A DNA stretch of 64,000 bases from Flavobacterium chilense (GTDB lineage: Bacteria; Bacteroidota; Bacteroidia; Flavobacteriales; Flavobacteriaceae). How positions within the stretch are numbered: position 1 is the stretch's first letter; each line of letters starts with the position of its first letter. Shown here piece after piece: positions 17,488 through 26,447 of the stretch. Made by a program: the position numbers and the translations under genes. The notes beneath the pieces were generated by a model, which ran no database searches, was not told the origin of the DNA, and worked only from the letters and a program-made list of their open reading frames with translations. Location of the stretch: positions 124,001-188,000 of the forward strand of contig NZ_LSYT01000009.1 in NCBI RefSeq assembly GCF_001602525.1. The letters run 5' to 3'.

Positions 17488-18856
17488 TATATTTAAGTTT
17501 GTTTTCTTTCTGATGATTTCCGGTACTATGATGGCAAACGTTACGCTTCCGAATATTTTTGGCGACAATATGGTTTTACAACGCAACTCTGAAGTGAAAA
17601 TTTGGGGTTGGGCAAATCCAAAAGAAGAAATCAAATTAGTGTCGGGCTGGAACAATCAGGAATATAAAGTTGTTGCCAATAATCAGGCGCAATGGGAACT
17701 TCATATCAAAACACCTGAAGCGGGAGGACCTTACACCATTTCGATAAAAGGATATAACGAAGTGGTACTCAAAAATATTCTGATTGGAGAAGTTTGGGTT
17801 TGTGGCGGACAATCTAACATGGAAATGTCTGTAAGCTGGGGAATCGATAATGGAGAGGAAGAAATGAAAAATGCAACAAATCCTAATATTCGATTTTTTA
17901 CCGTTCCAAAATTAACAGCAACATCACCACAAAATAATCTATCAGGAAACTGGACAGAGTCGACTCCGGAAACCATGAAATACTTTAGCGCAATTGGTTA
18001 CTTTTTTGCCAAACGCTTAAGAGAAGATTTAAAAAACGTTCCAATTGGGTTAATTTCGTCTAATTGGGGTGGTACTCCGGCTGAAATCTGGATGCCGGAA
18101 GAAGTCGTGCAAAATGATCCTGTTTTACTGGAAAATGCCAAAAAACTAAACGAACAGGAATATGGACCACGTCAGCCCGGACGTGCTTACAATGCCATGA
18201 TTTATCCGTTTGCGGGATTTAAAATTGCAGGAACACTCTGGTATCAGGGCGAATCGAATGTAGGTTCACTGGTTTACGATAAAACGTTATCTGCTTTGAT
18301 CACGTCCTGGAGAAAAGCCTGGAAAGATGATTTTCCTTTTTACTTTGTGCAAATTGCACCATACAAAACAGGCAGTAACAATTTCTCCAATGTTACCGTT
18401 AGAAATTCTCAACGAAAAGTGCTCAACGAAGTTCTAAAGACCGGAATGGTTGTGATTAGCGATGTTTCGGATACGATTGATATTCATCCCAAAAATAAGA
18501 AATCAGTTGGAATTCGTCTGGCAAATCTGGCTTTAGCCCATACTTATAAAACCAATACCAATCTGGTAAATAGCCCGCTTTTTTCGGCTTTAAATATTGA
18601 TAAAAACAAAGCAATCGTTTCTTTTGATTATGCAGATGGTTTGTATTTTTCAGCTAAAAAATCAGATCAGTTTGAAATTGCCGGAGCCGATGGAATTTTC
18701 TTTCCTGCCGAAGCTTCCATAAAAAATAATCAGGTGATTTTAACCAGCAAAAAAGTGCCGTTACCACTAAAGGTTCGTTTTGCATGGGGAAATACAATAC
18801 AGTCATATTTATTTAATAAAGCAAATTTACCCGCTTCCTGTTTTATTACGGAATAG
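17477..18856 (+). CDS. sialate O-acetylesterase-type (SASA) esterase
   Basis: The 459-residue protein has a signal peptide (about 1-20) and then TLPNIFGDNMVLQRNSEVKI, the usual start of this family. The SASA catalytic domain has nucleophile Ser113 in CGGQSNMEMSV, a second block WYQGESNV, and the Asp-His pair in DTIDIHPKNK. The length is short compared with 600-residue SASA proteins, because no long C-terminal Ig extension is present. Members deacetylate sialic acid or hemicellulose sugars; next to the CE2-like gene and the mannan genes, hemicellulose is more likely. Its start codon lies inside the end of the upstream gene. Confidence 0.85.
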   Translation: MKNNIFKFVFFLMISGTMMANVTLPNIFGDNMVLQRNSEVKIWGWANPKEEIKLVSGWNNQEYKVVANNQAQWELHIKTPEAGGPYTISIKGYNEVVLKNILIGEVWVCGGQSNMEMSVSWGIDNGEEEMKNATNPNIRFFTVPKLTATSPQNNLSGNWTESTPETMKYFSAIGYFFAKRLREDLKNVPIGLISSNWGGTPAEIWMPEEVVQNDPVLLENAKKLNEQEYGPRQPGRAYNAMIYPFAGFKIAGTLWYQGESNVGSLVYDKTLSALITSWRKAWKDDFPFYFVQIAPYKTGSNNFSNVTVRNSQRKVLNEVLKTGMVVISDVSDTIDIHPKNKKSVGIRLANLALAHTYKTNTNLVNSPLFSALNIDKNKAIVSFDYADGLYFSAKKSDQFEIAGADGIFFPAEASIKNNQVILTSKKVPLPLKVRFAWGNTIQSYLFNKANLPASCFITE

Positions 18857-19006
18857 AGGGATTTTAGATTTTTAAAGAAGAAAGAGTCAAAAAGAAAGAT
18901 TTTTTTGCCCACGGTTTTCACTGATGGAACAGATTAATGTCGATTTTTTGTTTTCGCTTGTCAGACTGAGCGGAGTCGAAGCCCGCAAAGTGAGATACAC
19001 AAAGTT

Positions 19007-19112
19007 TTGTCATTTCGACTGAAAGGAGAAATCACACTATAAACTCCTCACAAAATGTCGCCAATCTTTGTCGAATCCCGAGTACGATTTCTCCTTTCAG
19101 TCGAAATGACAA
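19007..19112. repeat. 27-bp inverted repeat, REP-like
   Basis: The arm at 19007-19033 (core CATTTCGACTGAAAGGAG) is the exact inverted complement of 19086-19112, with a 52-bp spacer. The arms could form a very stable hairpin in RNA or a cruciform in DNA. Confidence 0.8.
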
Positions 19113-19150
19113 GATTGTGGCTATAAATCGAAAAAGGTTCTTTTGAAAAC

Positions 19151-19243
19151 GATTTGCGTGAGGGATAGAAGTGGAAAGCCCACAGCCTGACGAAGGAAGT
19201 GCGAGGACTTGAAACGAATAGCCCGACCCGGAGGGACACGCCC
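19151..19243 (+). ncRNA. structured intergenic element, copy C
   Basis: The element has outer pairing GCGTG (19156-19160) with CACGC (19237-19241). Inside are the two purine-rich strands GGATAGAAGTGGAAAG and GAAACGAATAG, which also occur in copies at 27990-28061 and 49164-49229 on the minus strand. It lies in the same direction as the flanking genes and ends 26 bases before the chosen GH3 start codon. Whether it acts as RNA or DNA is unknown. Confidence 0.45.
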
Positions 19244-19269
19244 ATATTATGAAACTAACCGAACCACTT

Positions 19270-21567
19270 ATGAAAAATAAAAAAATAATAACAATTGGGG
19301 TTTTTGCCCTGTTTACAGTTGGAAATATGAATGCACAGAAAAAACCATATCTGGATAAAAATAAAACTATTGAAGAACGAATCGATTTATTACTGCCTTT
19401 GATGACTCTGGAAGAAAAAGCAGGACAGATGAACCAATATAACGGATTTTGGGATGTTACGGGACCAGCTCCAAAAGGCGGAACAGCCGAATTAAAATAC
19501 GAACATTTACGAAAAGGCTGGGTGGGATCGATGTTGACGGTTCGCGGTGTGAAAGAAGTTCGTGCAGTCCAGAAAATTGCAGTTGAAGAAACACGATTAG
19601 GGATTCCGTTGATTATTGGTTTTGATGTCATTCATGGTTATAAAACGTTAAGCCCGATTCCGCTGGCAGAAGCCGCAAGCTGGGATTTAGAAGCTATTAA
19701 AAAATCGGCGGCAATCGCAGCAGATGAAGCTTCGGCATCCGGAATTAACTGGACTTTTGGACCAAATGTAGATGTCGCAAATGATGCGCGCTGGGGACGT
19801 GTGATGGAAGGTGCAGGAGAAGATCCTTATCTGGGAAGTAAAATTGCCATTGCCAGAGTTCATGGTTTTCAGGGAGAAACCCTTGCCGATTTGGCTAAAG
19901 TAAATACGATTGCAGCCTGCGCCAAACACTTTGCTGCTTACGGTTATGTCGAGGCAGGATTAGAATATAATATAGTAGATATCAGCAATTCGAAATTATA
20001 TAATTCGGTTTTACCACCTTTTGAAGCAACTGTGCAAGCGGGAGTTCGTACGTTTATGAATTCATTTAATACTTTGAACGGAATTCCGGCAACAGGAAAT
20101 ATATTTCTGCAAAGAGATATCCTGAAAGGAAAATGGAAGTTTGATGGTTTTGTAATTTCTGATTATGCTTCGATTCGGGAAATGATTGCTCATGGTTATG
20201 CCAAAGACGAAGCCGATGCGACTGCAAAAGCCGTAATTGCAGGTTCTGATATGGATATGGAATCGTATTTGTATGTGGCAAAATTGGTAGATTTAGTTAA
20301 GGAAGGAAAAGTAAAAGAATCCTTAGTGGATGATGCTGTTCGCAGAATTCTTCGTGTAAAATTTGAATTAGGTTTATTTGAAGATCCCTACAGATATTGC
20401 GATGAAAAACGAGAAAAAGCAGTTGTTGGCAGTAAAGCCAATAATGATGGCGTTCTGGATATGGCAAAAAAGTCAATTGTATTATTGAAGAATGATAAAA
20501 ATTTGCTTCCGCTGAAAAAGTCAGGACAAAAAATTGCTTTGATTGGCGCTTTGGCAAACGATAAAAACAGTCCGCTTGGAAGCTGGAGAATTGCTGCAGA
20601 TGATAATACAGCCGTTTCGGTTTTAGAAGGTATGCAACAGTATAAAGACAATCAGTTGGTTTTTGAAAAAGGTGCCGACTTACTTTCGCAAAAAGCTACA
20701 TTTTTAACCGAAACTATTTTTAATACCACGGACAAAAGCGGATTTGAAGCCGCAAAAACAGCCGCAAAAAATGCTGATGTTGTGGTAATGGTTTTAGGAG
20801 AATACGGATTTCAAAGCGGCGAGGGCAGAAGCAGAACCGATCTTAATCTGCCGGGATTACAACAAGAATTATTAGAAGAAATTTATAAAGTAAACCCAAA
20901 TGTAGTTTTAGTTTTAAATAATGGTCGTCCGTTGAGTATTCCCTGGGCTGCAGAACATGTTCCGGCTATAGTCGAAGCCTGGCAATTAGGAACTCAAACC
21001 GGAAATGCTGTGGCTCAGGTTTTATACGGAGATTATAACCCAAGTGGAAAATTGCCAATGTCATTTCCCAGAAATGTAGGTCAGGTTCCCATTTATTATA
21101 ACAAATACAGTACAGGAAGACCTGTTGACAGTGATAAAAATGTTTTTTGGTCGCATTATATGGATGTAGAAAAAACACCTCAATTTCCGTTTGGTTTTGG
21201 ATTAAGCTATACCAAATTTGATTATAAGGATTTAAAAATAAATAAAACTTCTTTCACAAAAGACGAAAATGTTCAGGTTAGTGTTGCTGTCACGAACTCA
21301 GGAAATTATGACGGAAAAGAAGTGGTACAATTGTATATTCATGATGAATATGCGAGCATTGTTCGTCCAATAAAAGAACTAAAAGGTTTTGAATTAGTAA
21401 GTTTGAAAAAGGGAGAAACAAAGACTGTAACGTTTACCTTAACCGATAAAGAACTTGGTTTTTACGATAACGAAGGAAATTATTTGGTAGAACCGGGAAC
21501 TTTTAAAATCATGGTTGGAGGAAGTTCTGATAAAGGTTTGCAAAGTGGTTTTGAGATAAAAGAATAG
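19270..21567 (+). CDS. bglX: GH3 beta-glucosidase (BglX-like)
   Basis: The ATG at 19270 is chosen over 19249 because it starts the signal peptide directly (MKNKKIITIG...MNAQ). The 765-residue product has a GH3 N-terminal barrel with FDVIHGYKT and nucleophile Asp298 in VISDYAS. It also has the GH3 C-terminal sandwich (KKSIVLLKNDKNLLPL; GEYGFQSGEGRSR) and a final fibronectin-III-like domain (about 670-765). The length and order are those of periplasmic BglX-type exo-beta-glucosidases. In this locus it could remove non-reducing beta-glucose from glucomannan oligosaccharides. It follows the two esterase genes in the same direction across a repeat-rich gap, so it may or may not be co-transcribed. 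Confidence 0.9.
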   Translation: MKNKKIITIGVFALFTVGNMNAQKKPYLDKNKTIEERIDLLLPLMTLEEKAGQMNQYNGFWDVTGPAPKGGTAELKYEHLRKGWVGSMLTVRGVKEVRAVQKIAVEETRLGIPLIIGFDVIHGYKTLSPIPLAEAASWDLEAIKKSAAIAADEASASGINWTFGPNVDVANDARWGRVMEGAGEDPYLGSKIAIARVHGFQGETLADLAKVNTIAACAKHFAAYGYVEAGLEYNIVDISNSKLYNSVLPPFEATVQAGVRTFMNSFNTLNGIPATGNIFLQRDILKGKWKFDGFVISDYASIREMIAHGYAKDEADATAKAVIAGSDMDMESYLYVAKLVDLVKEGKVKESLVDDAVRRILRVKFELGLFEDPYRYCDEKREKAVVGSKANNDGVLDMAKKSIVLLKNDKNLLPLKKSGQKIALIGALANDKNSPLGSWRIAADDNTAVSVLEGMQQYKDNQLVFEKGADLLSQKATFLTETIFNTTDKSGFEAAKTAAKNADVVVMVLGEYGFQSGEGRSRTDLNLPGLQQELLEEIYKVNPNVVLVLNNGRPLSIPWAAEHVPAIVEAWQLGTQTGNAVAQVLYGDYNPSGKLPMSFPRNVGQVPIYYNKYSTGRPVDSDKNVFWSHYMDVEKTPQFPFGFGLSYTKFDYKDLKINKTSFTKDENVQVSVAVTNSGNYDGKEVVQLYIHDEYASIVRPIKELKGFELVSLKKGETKTVTFTLTDKELGFYDNEGNYLVEPGTFKIMVGGSSDKGLQSGFEIKE

Positions 21568-21570
21568 TTT

Positions 21571-21697
21571 TTTTGCCACGAAGGCGCTAAGTTTTTTTTG
21601 CCACGAATTCACGAATTAATTGTTTAAAAATTCGTGAATTCGTGGTGATTTCTTTTTTAAATAAAAATATTTGTGTCTTAGCGCCTTCGTGGCAAAA
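21571..21697. repeat. nested long inverted repeats
   Basis: The outer arms are 21 bp and perfect (21571-21591 with 21677-21697, core GCCACGAAGGCGCTAAG). The inner arms are 17 bp and perfect (21601-21617 with 21629-21645, CCACGAATTCACGAATT). It sits between GH3 and the aldo/keto reductase gene and may end GH3 transcription or protect its 3' end. Confidence 0.85.
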
Positions 21698-21755
21698 CTT
21701 AGTATTTTTTTCTACCTTTAAAAACTATTAAAACTTCAACCATTAAACTAAAATA

Positions 21756-22712
21756 ATGAAATACAACAGATGCGGAAAAAGCGGGTTATTATTACCTGAA
21801 ATTTCTTTAGGATTATGGCACAACTTCGGGTCGGTAGATAATTTTGATAACGCCGAAAGTATTGCCGTAGAAGCTTTTGATAAAGGAATTACCCATTTTG
21901 ATTTAGCGAATAATTATGGCCCTGTTCCGGGTTCAGCAGAAACTAATTTTGGTAAAATCCTGTGGCATAATTTTCAGGGAAATTTACGCGACGAAATTGT
22001 AATTTCTACAAAAGCCGGTTATACCATGTGGGACGGACCTTATGGAGATTGGGGTTCACGCAAGTATTTGCTGTCAAGTTTAGATCAGAGTTTAAAGAGA
22101 ATGAAAGTTGATTATGTAGATATTTTTTATTCGCATCGTCCAGATCCGGAAACGCCAATTGAAGAAACCATGATGGCATTAGATTATGCCGTAAGAAGCG
22201 GAAAAGCTTTGTATGTTGGAATCAGTAATTATTCGGCAGAACAAACCCGTGTTGCGGTTGATGTATTGAAACAATTAGGAACACCATGTTTGATTCATCA
22301 GGCTAAATATTCGATGTTAGAACGTTGGGTAGAAAATGGTTTACTAGATGTTCTGGAAGAAAAAGGAGTAGGGTGTATCGCATTTTCGCCTTTGGCACAA
22401 GGGCTTTTGACAGATAAATATCTTAACGGAATTCCGGAAAATTCCAGAGCGCATAATCCGAACGGACATTTGAAAGAAGATGAGGTTACGGCAGAACGCA
22501 TTCAGAAATTAGTGCAGCTGAATGAAATTGCCCAGCATAGAAATCAGTCTTTGGCACAAATGGCTTTGGCATGGTTACAAAAAGACAAACGAATTACATC
22601 GGTTTTAATTGGTGCGAGTTCTGTGCGACAATTGAATAATAACATTGATTGTTTGCAAAGTCTGGAGTTTACGCCAGATGAACTGAATGCCATTGAAAAG
22701 ATATTAGTGTAA
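21756..22712 (+). CDS. aldo/keto reductase (YghZ-like)
   Basis: The 318-residue protein has the full aldo/keto reductase barrel: an N-terminal KYNRCGKSGLLLPEISLGLW, catalytic Asp-Tyr in HFDLANNYG, the Lys of ISTKAGY, and His in YSHRPDPETP. The NADPH-binding segment is near VLIGASSVRQLNNN. The GPVPGSAETNFGKIL loop and the WDGPYGDWGSRKYL stretch resemble E. coli YghZ, a reductase active on L-glyceraldehyde 3-phosphate and methylglyoxal. No signal peptide is seen, so it is cytoplasmic. Its role in the polysaccharide region, if any, is not clear. A strong terminator follows at once. Confidence 0.88.
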   Translation: MKYNRCGKSGLLLPEISLGLWHNFGSVDNFDNAESIAVEAFDKGITHFDLANNYGPVPGSAETNFGKILWHNFQGNLRDEIVISTKAGYTMWDGPYGDWGSRKYLLSSLDQSLKRMKVDYVDIFYSHRPDPETPIEETMMALDYAVRSGKALYVGISNYSAEQTRVAVDVLKQLGTPCLIHQAKYSMLERWVENGLLDVLEEKGVGCIAFSPLAQGLLTDKYLNGIPENSRAHNPNGHLKEDEVTAERIQKLVQLNEIAQHRNQSLAQMALAWLQKDKRITSVLIGASSVRQLNNNIDCLQSLEFTPDELNAIEKILV

Positions 22713-22750
22713 AAAAATTTTTGTAAAACGTGAAAAATGATAGATAAAAA

Positions 22751-22776
22751 AACGGGCTAATTTTAGCCCGTTTTTT
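22751..22776 (+). terminator. intrinsic terminator after aldo/keto reductase gene
   Basis: AACGGGCTAA (22751-22760) pairs with TTAGCCCGTT (22763-22772), followed by further Ts. It directly abuts the GH97 3'-end copy. Confidence 0.85.
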
Positions 22777-22931
22777 ATTTTATAATCATGGCCAATCCGC
22801 CGCCACTGGCTAATCGATAGGTTCGTTTCGTTGTTGAATCAACTTCTGTAATTTCTCTTTTATAATCAACAGCAACTTTATTAGCATTTATTCCGTCTGA
22901 AAAAATTTCGGCTTTGAATTTTTTGTCTTTT
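22775..22931 (-). pseudogene. duplicated 3' end of the GH97 gene (remnant)
   Basis: These 157 bases match 24449-24605, the end of the intact GH97 gene, at 150 of 157 positions by my alignment. They encode the last 52 residues (KDKKFKAEIFSDGIN... to LAMIIK and stop). The open frame continues upstream to 22987 but has no GH97 similarity there and no ribosome site, so it is a remnant and not a working gene. Both copies have the same orientation and bracket the metalloprotease gene as direct repeats. Confidence 0.85.
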
Positions 22932-23099
22932 CTAAATCTTGTGTTTATACGTGTAGAATATTGCATTATGATATTTAAATCCGACAAGTTTAAGAATCTT
23001 TTCTTTTTTTTGAATTTTTAGTTAAAGTTGTAGATGAATAAGTAGCATTTTGATTCTGGTTCAATATATTTATACGGTAATTCTTTAATTTAAATTATA

Positions 23100-24392
23100 A
23101 TGAAAAAGAAAATATTATTTTTAATTTGTCTTATTTCAATAGCAGCACAAGGGCAGCAGGAAAACCAAAGCAAGATTGATAAACTTTCATTTTATTTTCA
23201 GGAAATTAAAAACAAAACATCAAAAGCATATAAGCTATGGAATGTTGATTTGTATGGAGGCATACTTTTAGTTGATACCAAAACTCGTGAGGTTTATAGT
23301 AATCAACCTGACCCAAAGAATGAGTTAAAACCACAAGGTAATATCTATGTTGGTAAACTACCTGAGAACATAAACGTTGCAAATACCTCTGTAAAATGGA
23401 ATGATAAGATCTGGGCAATGATTATGCTGCCACTTCCTAAGGATGAATATGACAGGATTAATCTATTAGCACATGAACTTTTTCATAAGGAACAATCTTC
23501 TTTAGGATTTATCCAAAACAACAAAGAAAGTAATCATCTTGATTCTAAAGAAGGGAGAATTTATTTGCGTCTGGAATTAGAAGCCCTAAAAAAAGCTGTT
23601 ATTGCTAATTCTCAAAAAGAACAAAAAAGACATTTGACAAATGCATTTGTTTTTCGAAAATATCGAAATTCTCTTTTTCCACAATCTGAAGTTATTGAAA
23701 ATGATCTGGAACTCAATGAAGGAATTGCGGAGTATACAGGCTTTATGGTTAGTAATAGGGATAAAAAGCGAATTGCAGAGCATTTTATTACAACAACTGA
23801 TGCTTTTTTAAAAAATCCAACTTTTGTGCGATCATTTGCCTATGTTACAATTCCAATGTATGGGTATTTACTTAGTGAAAAGGATCAGTATTGGAATCAG
23901 GAAGTTTCTTCTAAAACAAACTTGACAGACTTTTTTCTTCAGCACCTAAAAATCAAAACTCCAACTGATTTAAAAGCTGCCGTAGATAAAAATGCTAAAG
24001 AGTATAACGGAAGTTTGATTTCTAATGAAGAAGAAATAAGAGAGTCTATAATCAAGAAACAAATAGAGAATTATAAATTAAAATTAATTGATCAGCCACA
24101 TTTAGTTATAAATTTTGAAAATATGAATGTCTCTTTTGATCCCAGAAATATTTTGCCAATTGAAGATAAAGGAACTGTTTATCCAAATATTAAAGTAAAT
24201 GATAATTGGGGAATTCTTACTGTTGAAAATGGAGCTTTAATGAGTTCTAATTGGAATAAAATAAATGTAAGTGCTCCTACTAAGATTAGCGATCAGGAAG
24301 TCGAAGGAGATGGCTGGACAATAAAATTAAAAGAAAATTACATGGTCAAAAAGGATGAAAAAACAGGAAATTATATTCTTTTAAAAAAATAA
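23100..24392 (+). CDS. secreted gluzincin-like metalloprotease, unassigned family
   Basis: The 430-residue protein has a signal peptide (about 1-18). A zinc motif HExxH is present as His125-Glu126...His129 (LLAHELFHKEQ). About 75 residues later, Glu207 in ELNEGIAEYTGF is a good third ligand, as in gluzincin-type proteases. No known family name is assigned. The C-terminal region (about 330-430) is beta-rich and includes a repeated NVSFDPRNI / VNDNWGILTVENGALMS pattern. The gene is oriented opposite to the GH97 gene and lies inside two direct copies of the GH97 3' end. It is followed by a perfect hairpin. It looks like a foreign cassette in the polysaccharide region; substrate unknown. Confidence 0.75.
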   Translation: MKKKILFLICLISIAAQGQQENQSKIDKLSFYFQEIKNKTSKAYKLWNVDLYGGILLVDTKTREVYSNQPDPKNELKPQGNIYVGKLPENINVANTSVKWNDKIWAMIMLPLPKDEYDRINLLAHELFHKEQSSLGFIQNNKESNHLDSKEGRIYLRLELEALKKAVIANSQKEQKRHLTNAFVFRKYRNSLFPQSEVIENDLELNEGIAEYTGFMVSNRDKKRIAEHFITTTDAFLKNPTFVRSFAYVTIPMYGYLLSEKDQYWNQEVSSKTNLTDFFLQHLKIKTPTDLKAAVDKNAKEYNGSLISNEEEIRESIIKKQIENYKLKLIDQPHLVINFENMNVSFDPRNILPIEDKGTVYPNIKVNDNWGILTVENGALMSSNWNKINVSAPTKISDQEVEGDGWTIKLKENYMVKKDEKTGNYILLKK

Positions 24393-24402
24393 TATCTTAG
24401 GA

Positions 24403-24435
24403 AAACCTAACAGGTTTTTAAAACCTGTTAGGTTT
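24403..24435. repeat. near-perfect palindrome (hairpin) after metalloprotease gene
   Basis: The arms 24403-24418 and 24420-24435 (AAACCTAACAGGTTTT) are 16 bp with one central base. It is a strong hairpin between two convergent genes and a probable terminator. Confidence 0.8.
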
Positions 24436-24448
24436 CTGATTTCTTCAA

Positions 24449-26428
24449 TTATTTTATAATCATCGCCAATCCGCCGCCACTGGCCAATCGATAGGTTCGT
24501 TTCGTTGTTGAATCAACCTCTGTAATTTCTCTTTTATAATCAACAGCAGCTTTATCAGCATTTATTCCGTCTGAGAAAATTTCGGCTTTAAATTTTTTGT
24601 CTTTTTCAAGAAATGAAAAATCAATCGTAATTTCTCTGGAATCCCAGTTGGTGATTGCTCCTAAATACCAAACATTTCCTTTTCTTCTGGCAATCGAAAC
24701 GAATTTTCCAACTTCTCCGTTTAGTGAAACCGTTTCATCAAAAGTAGTGGGAACATTAGCTATAAAATCTGTGCTTTCCTGTTCCTTCATATAAGCTGTC
24801 GGACTGTCTGCCATCATTTGCAAAGGTGCTTCAAAAATAGTATAAAGCGCTAATTGATGACATCGCGTTCCCTGACTTACCGGATTGGAATGGCTTGGTT
24901 TGAATTCGCTTTTTGTAGCATTTCGCATGGCGCCCGGAGTATAATCCATTGGTCCTGCCATCATTCTGATAAACGGAATTGTACAGTCGTATAACGGAAC
25001 ATCATCATTCGGCGTCCATTTATTATTTTCTAATCCTTTTACACCTTCAAAATTCAGGATGTTCGGAAAAGTTCTCTGAATTCCGGTTGGCTTATACATG
25101 CCATGAAAGTCTAAAAGCAATTTATTATCAGCAGCTTTTTGTGCAATATCATAAACCGAATTTACCATTTTGGCATCGTCGCGATCTAAAAAATCGACTT
25201 TAAAACCTTTAATCCCCAAGTTGGCATAATTTTTTAAAATACCCGAAGTGTTTTTAGTCAAAGCCATCCAGGAACTCCATAAAATAATCCCGACATTTCT
25301 TTCTTTTCCGTAAGCGATTAAAGCTTCTAAATCTACATTTGGGTTATGTTTCATAATATCCTCTTCCAGACTCCAGCCTTCATCGAGAACCACATATTCA
25401 ACTTTATTTTTAGAGGCAAAATCAATATAGTATTTATAGGTTTGAGTGTTGATTCCGGCTTTAAAATCGACATTGTAAATATTCCAGTCGTTCCACCAGT
25501 CCCAGGCTACTTTTCCGGGTTTTATCCATGAAATATCTTTTATTTTAGAAGGTTCAGCTAATTTCTGTACCATATCATTATTGGCTAAACCGGCATCATT
25601 TTCAGAGATCACGAGAATTCTCCACGGGAAAGTTCTCGTTCCTTTTGTTTGAACCAAATAATCCGCTCTTTCGGTAATTAATCGGTTGATGTTATTGAAT
25701 CTGCCATTTTTTTCCTGTAAAGGGTATTTAGAAAATCGGGATTCAAAACCAGATTTTGAACTATTATTGGTAACAAATAAACCTGGATAATCTTCCAGGT
25801 TCGCTTCAAGAAAAACTGCTTTTTTATGGTTTTTATAATCAATTAAAAACGGAAGAAAAGCCAGCGTATCTTTAGCAAATTCACTTATTTTTTTGTTTTC
25901 GTAATGCGCTTCAAACGAAGAAATATAAGGATCTTTTGGGTTTCGTAAATCACGAACGTAAGGCATTAAAGTGCTGTAATCCTGATCAAAATTCAAAACC
26001 ACCTCTTCAGATTTTACAGTAATATCTTTTTTCTTTTGGGTTCTAAAACGATATGCAACACCATCATCAAAAGCACGATATTCTATACTGAAATCATTTT
26101 TGAAATTCAAAATCAGCTGATTGTATTTGTTTTGAACCGATTTCTTTTTGTAAAAAGGGGAATCGAACGAGGTATCAATACTTTCTTTTTTTGAACTAAA
26201 AACTATAGCATGTTCTCCTAAAACGATATTTTGATCTAAAGTCATTGACATTGCCGAAGGAGCCAGAATTAAATCTTTTTCGTGAGATACAGACCAGCTT
26301 ATTTTGCCATTTACGGCAATTTTAACTTCAATTTTTCCATCAGGAGATTTTAAAACAAAATCCTGTTTCTTTTGCGCAAAAGAAAGATTCAAAAGTAAAA
26401 GACAAAGACCAGTAAATAGCTTTTTCAT
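24449..26428 (-). CDS. GH97 glycoside hydrolase, retaining-type (probable alpha-galactosidase)
   Basis: The ATG at 26428 is chosen because it begins the signal peptide (MKKLFTGLCLLLLNLSFAQ); 26446 adds a hydrophilic lead. The 659-residue product has the three GH97 parts: an N-terminal beta-supersandwich (about 22-270), a catalytic barrel (about 295-560), and a C-terminal all-beta cap. The barrel has KVAWDWWNDW, VVLDEGWS and KVDFLDRDD (residues 410-418). That aspartate motif is the one known from the retaining group of GH97; the inverting SusB group lacks it. A general acid candidate is Glu461 in NFEGVKG. Retaining members include alpha-galactosidases, which fits a galactomannan locus. The gene's last 157 bases are duplicated at 22775. 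Confidence 0.88.
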   Translation of the reverse strand: MKKLFTGLCLLLLNLSFAQKKQDFVLKSPDGKIEVKIAVNGKISWSVSHEKDLILAPSAMSMTLDQNIVLGEHAIVFSSKKESIDTSFDSPFYKKKSVQNKYNQLILNFKNDFSIEYRAFDDGVAYRFRTQKKKDITVKSEEVVLNFDQDYSTLMPYVRDLRNPKDPYISSFEAHYENKKISEFAKDTLAFLPFLIDYKNHKKAVFLEANLEDYPGLFVTNNSSKSGFESRFSKYPLQEKNGRFNNINRLITERADYLVQTKGTRTFPWRILVISENDAGLANNDMVQKLAEPSKIKDISWIKPGKVAWDWWNDWNIYNVDFKAGINTQTYKYYIDFASKNKVEYVVLDEGWSLEEDIMKHNPNVDLEALIAYGKERNVGIILWSSWMALTKNTSGILKNYANLGIKGFKVDFLDRDDAKMVNSVYDIAQKAADNKLLLDFHGMYKPTGIQRTFPNILNFEGVKGLENNKWTPNDDVPLYDCTIPFIRMMAGPMDYTPGAMRNATKSEFKPSHSNPVSQGTRCHQLALYTIFEAPLQMMADSPTAYMKEQESTDFIANVPTTFDETVSLNGEVGKFVSIARRKGNVWYLGAITNWDSREITIDFSFLEKDKKFKAEIFSDGINADKAAVDYKREITEVDSTTKRTYRLASGGGLAMIIK

Positions 26429-26447
26429 ATTGTAGTTTTTTACCATG

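Larger units (their letters stand above)
18857..19269. other. 413-base intergenic region built from repeats
   Basis: No gene is seen. The region holds a REP-like unit (18959-18981), a 27-bp perfect inverted repeat (19007-19033 and 19086-19112), and a structured element (19151-19243). The last ends shortly before the GH3 start. No TAnnTTTG promoter was found close to the GH3 gene. Confidence 0.6.

Noticed and set aside
22775..22987. Open 70-codon frame on the minus strand
   Set aside because: Only its last 52 codons match GH97 and the upstream part is unrelated; it is reported as a remnant, not a gene.
24403..24435. Palindrome as a recombination attachment site
   Set aside because: It looks like a common terminator-type hairpin and no integrase is nearby.
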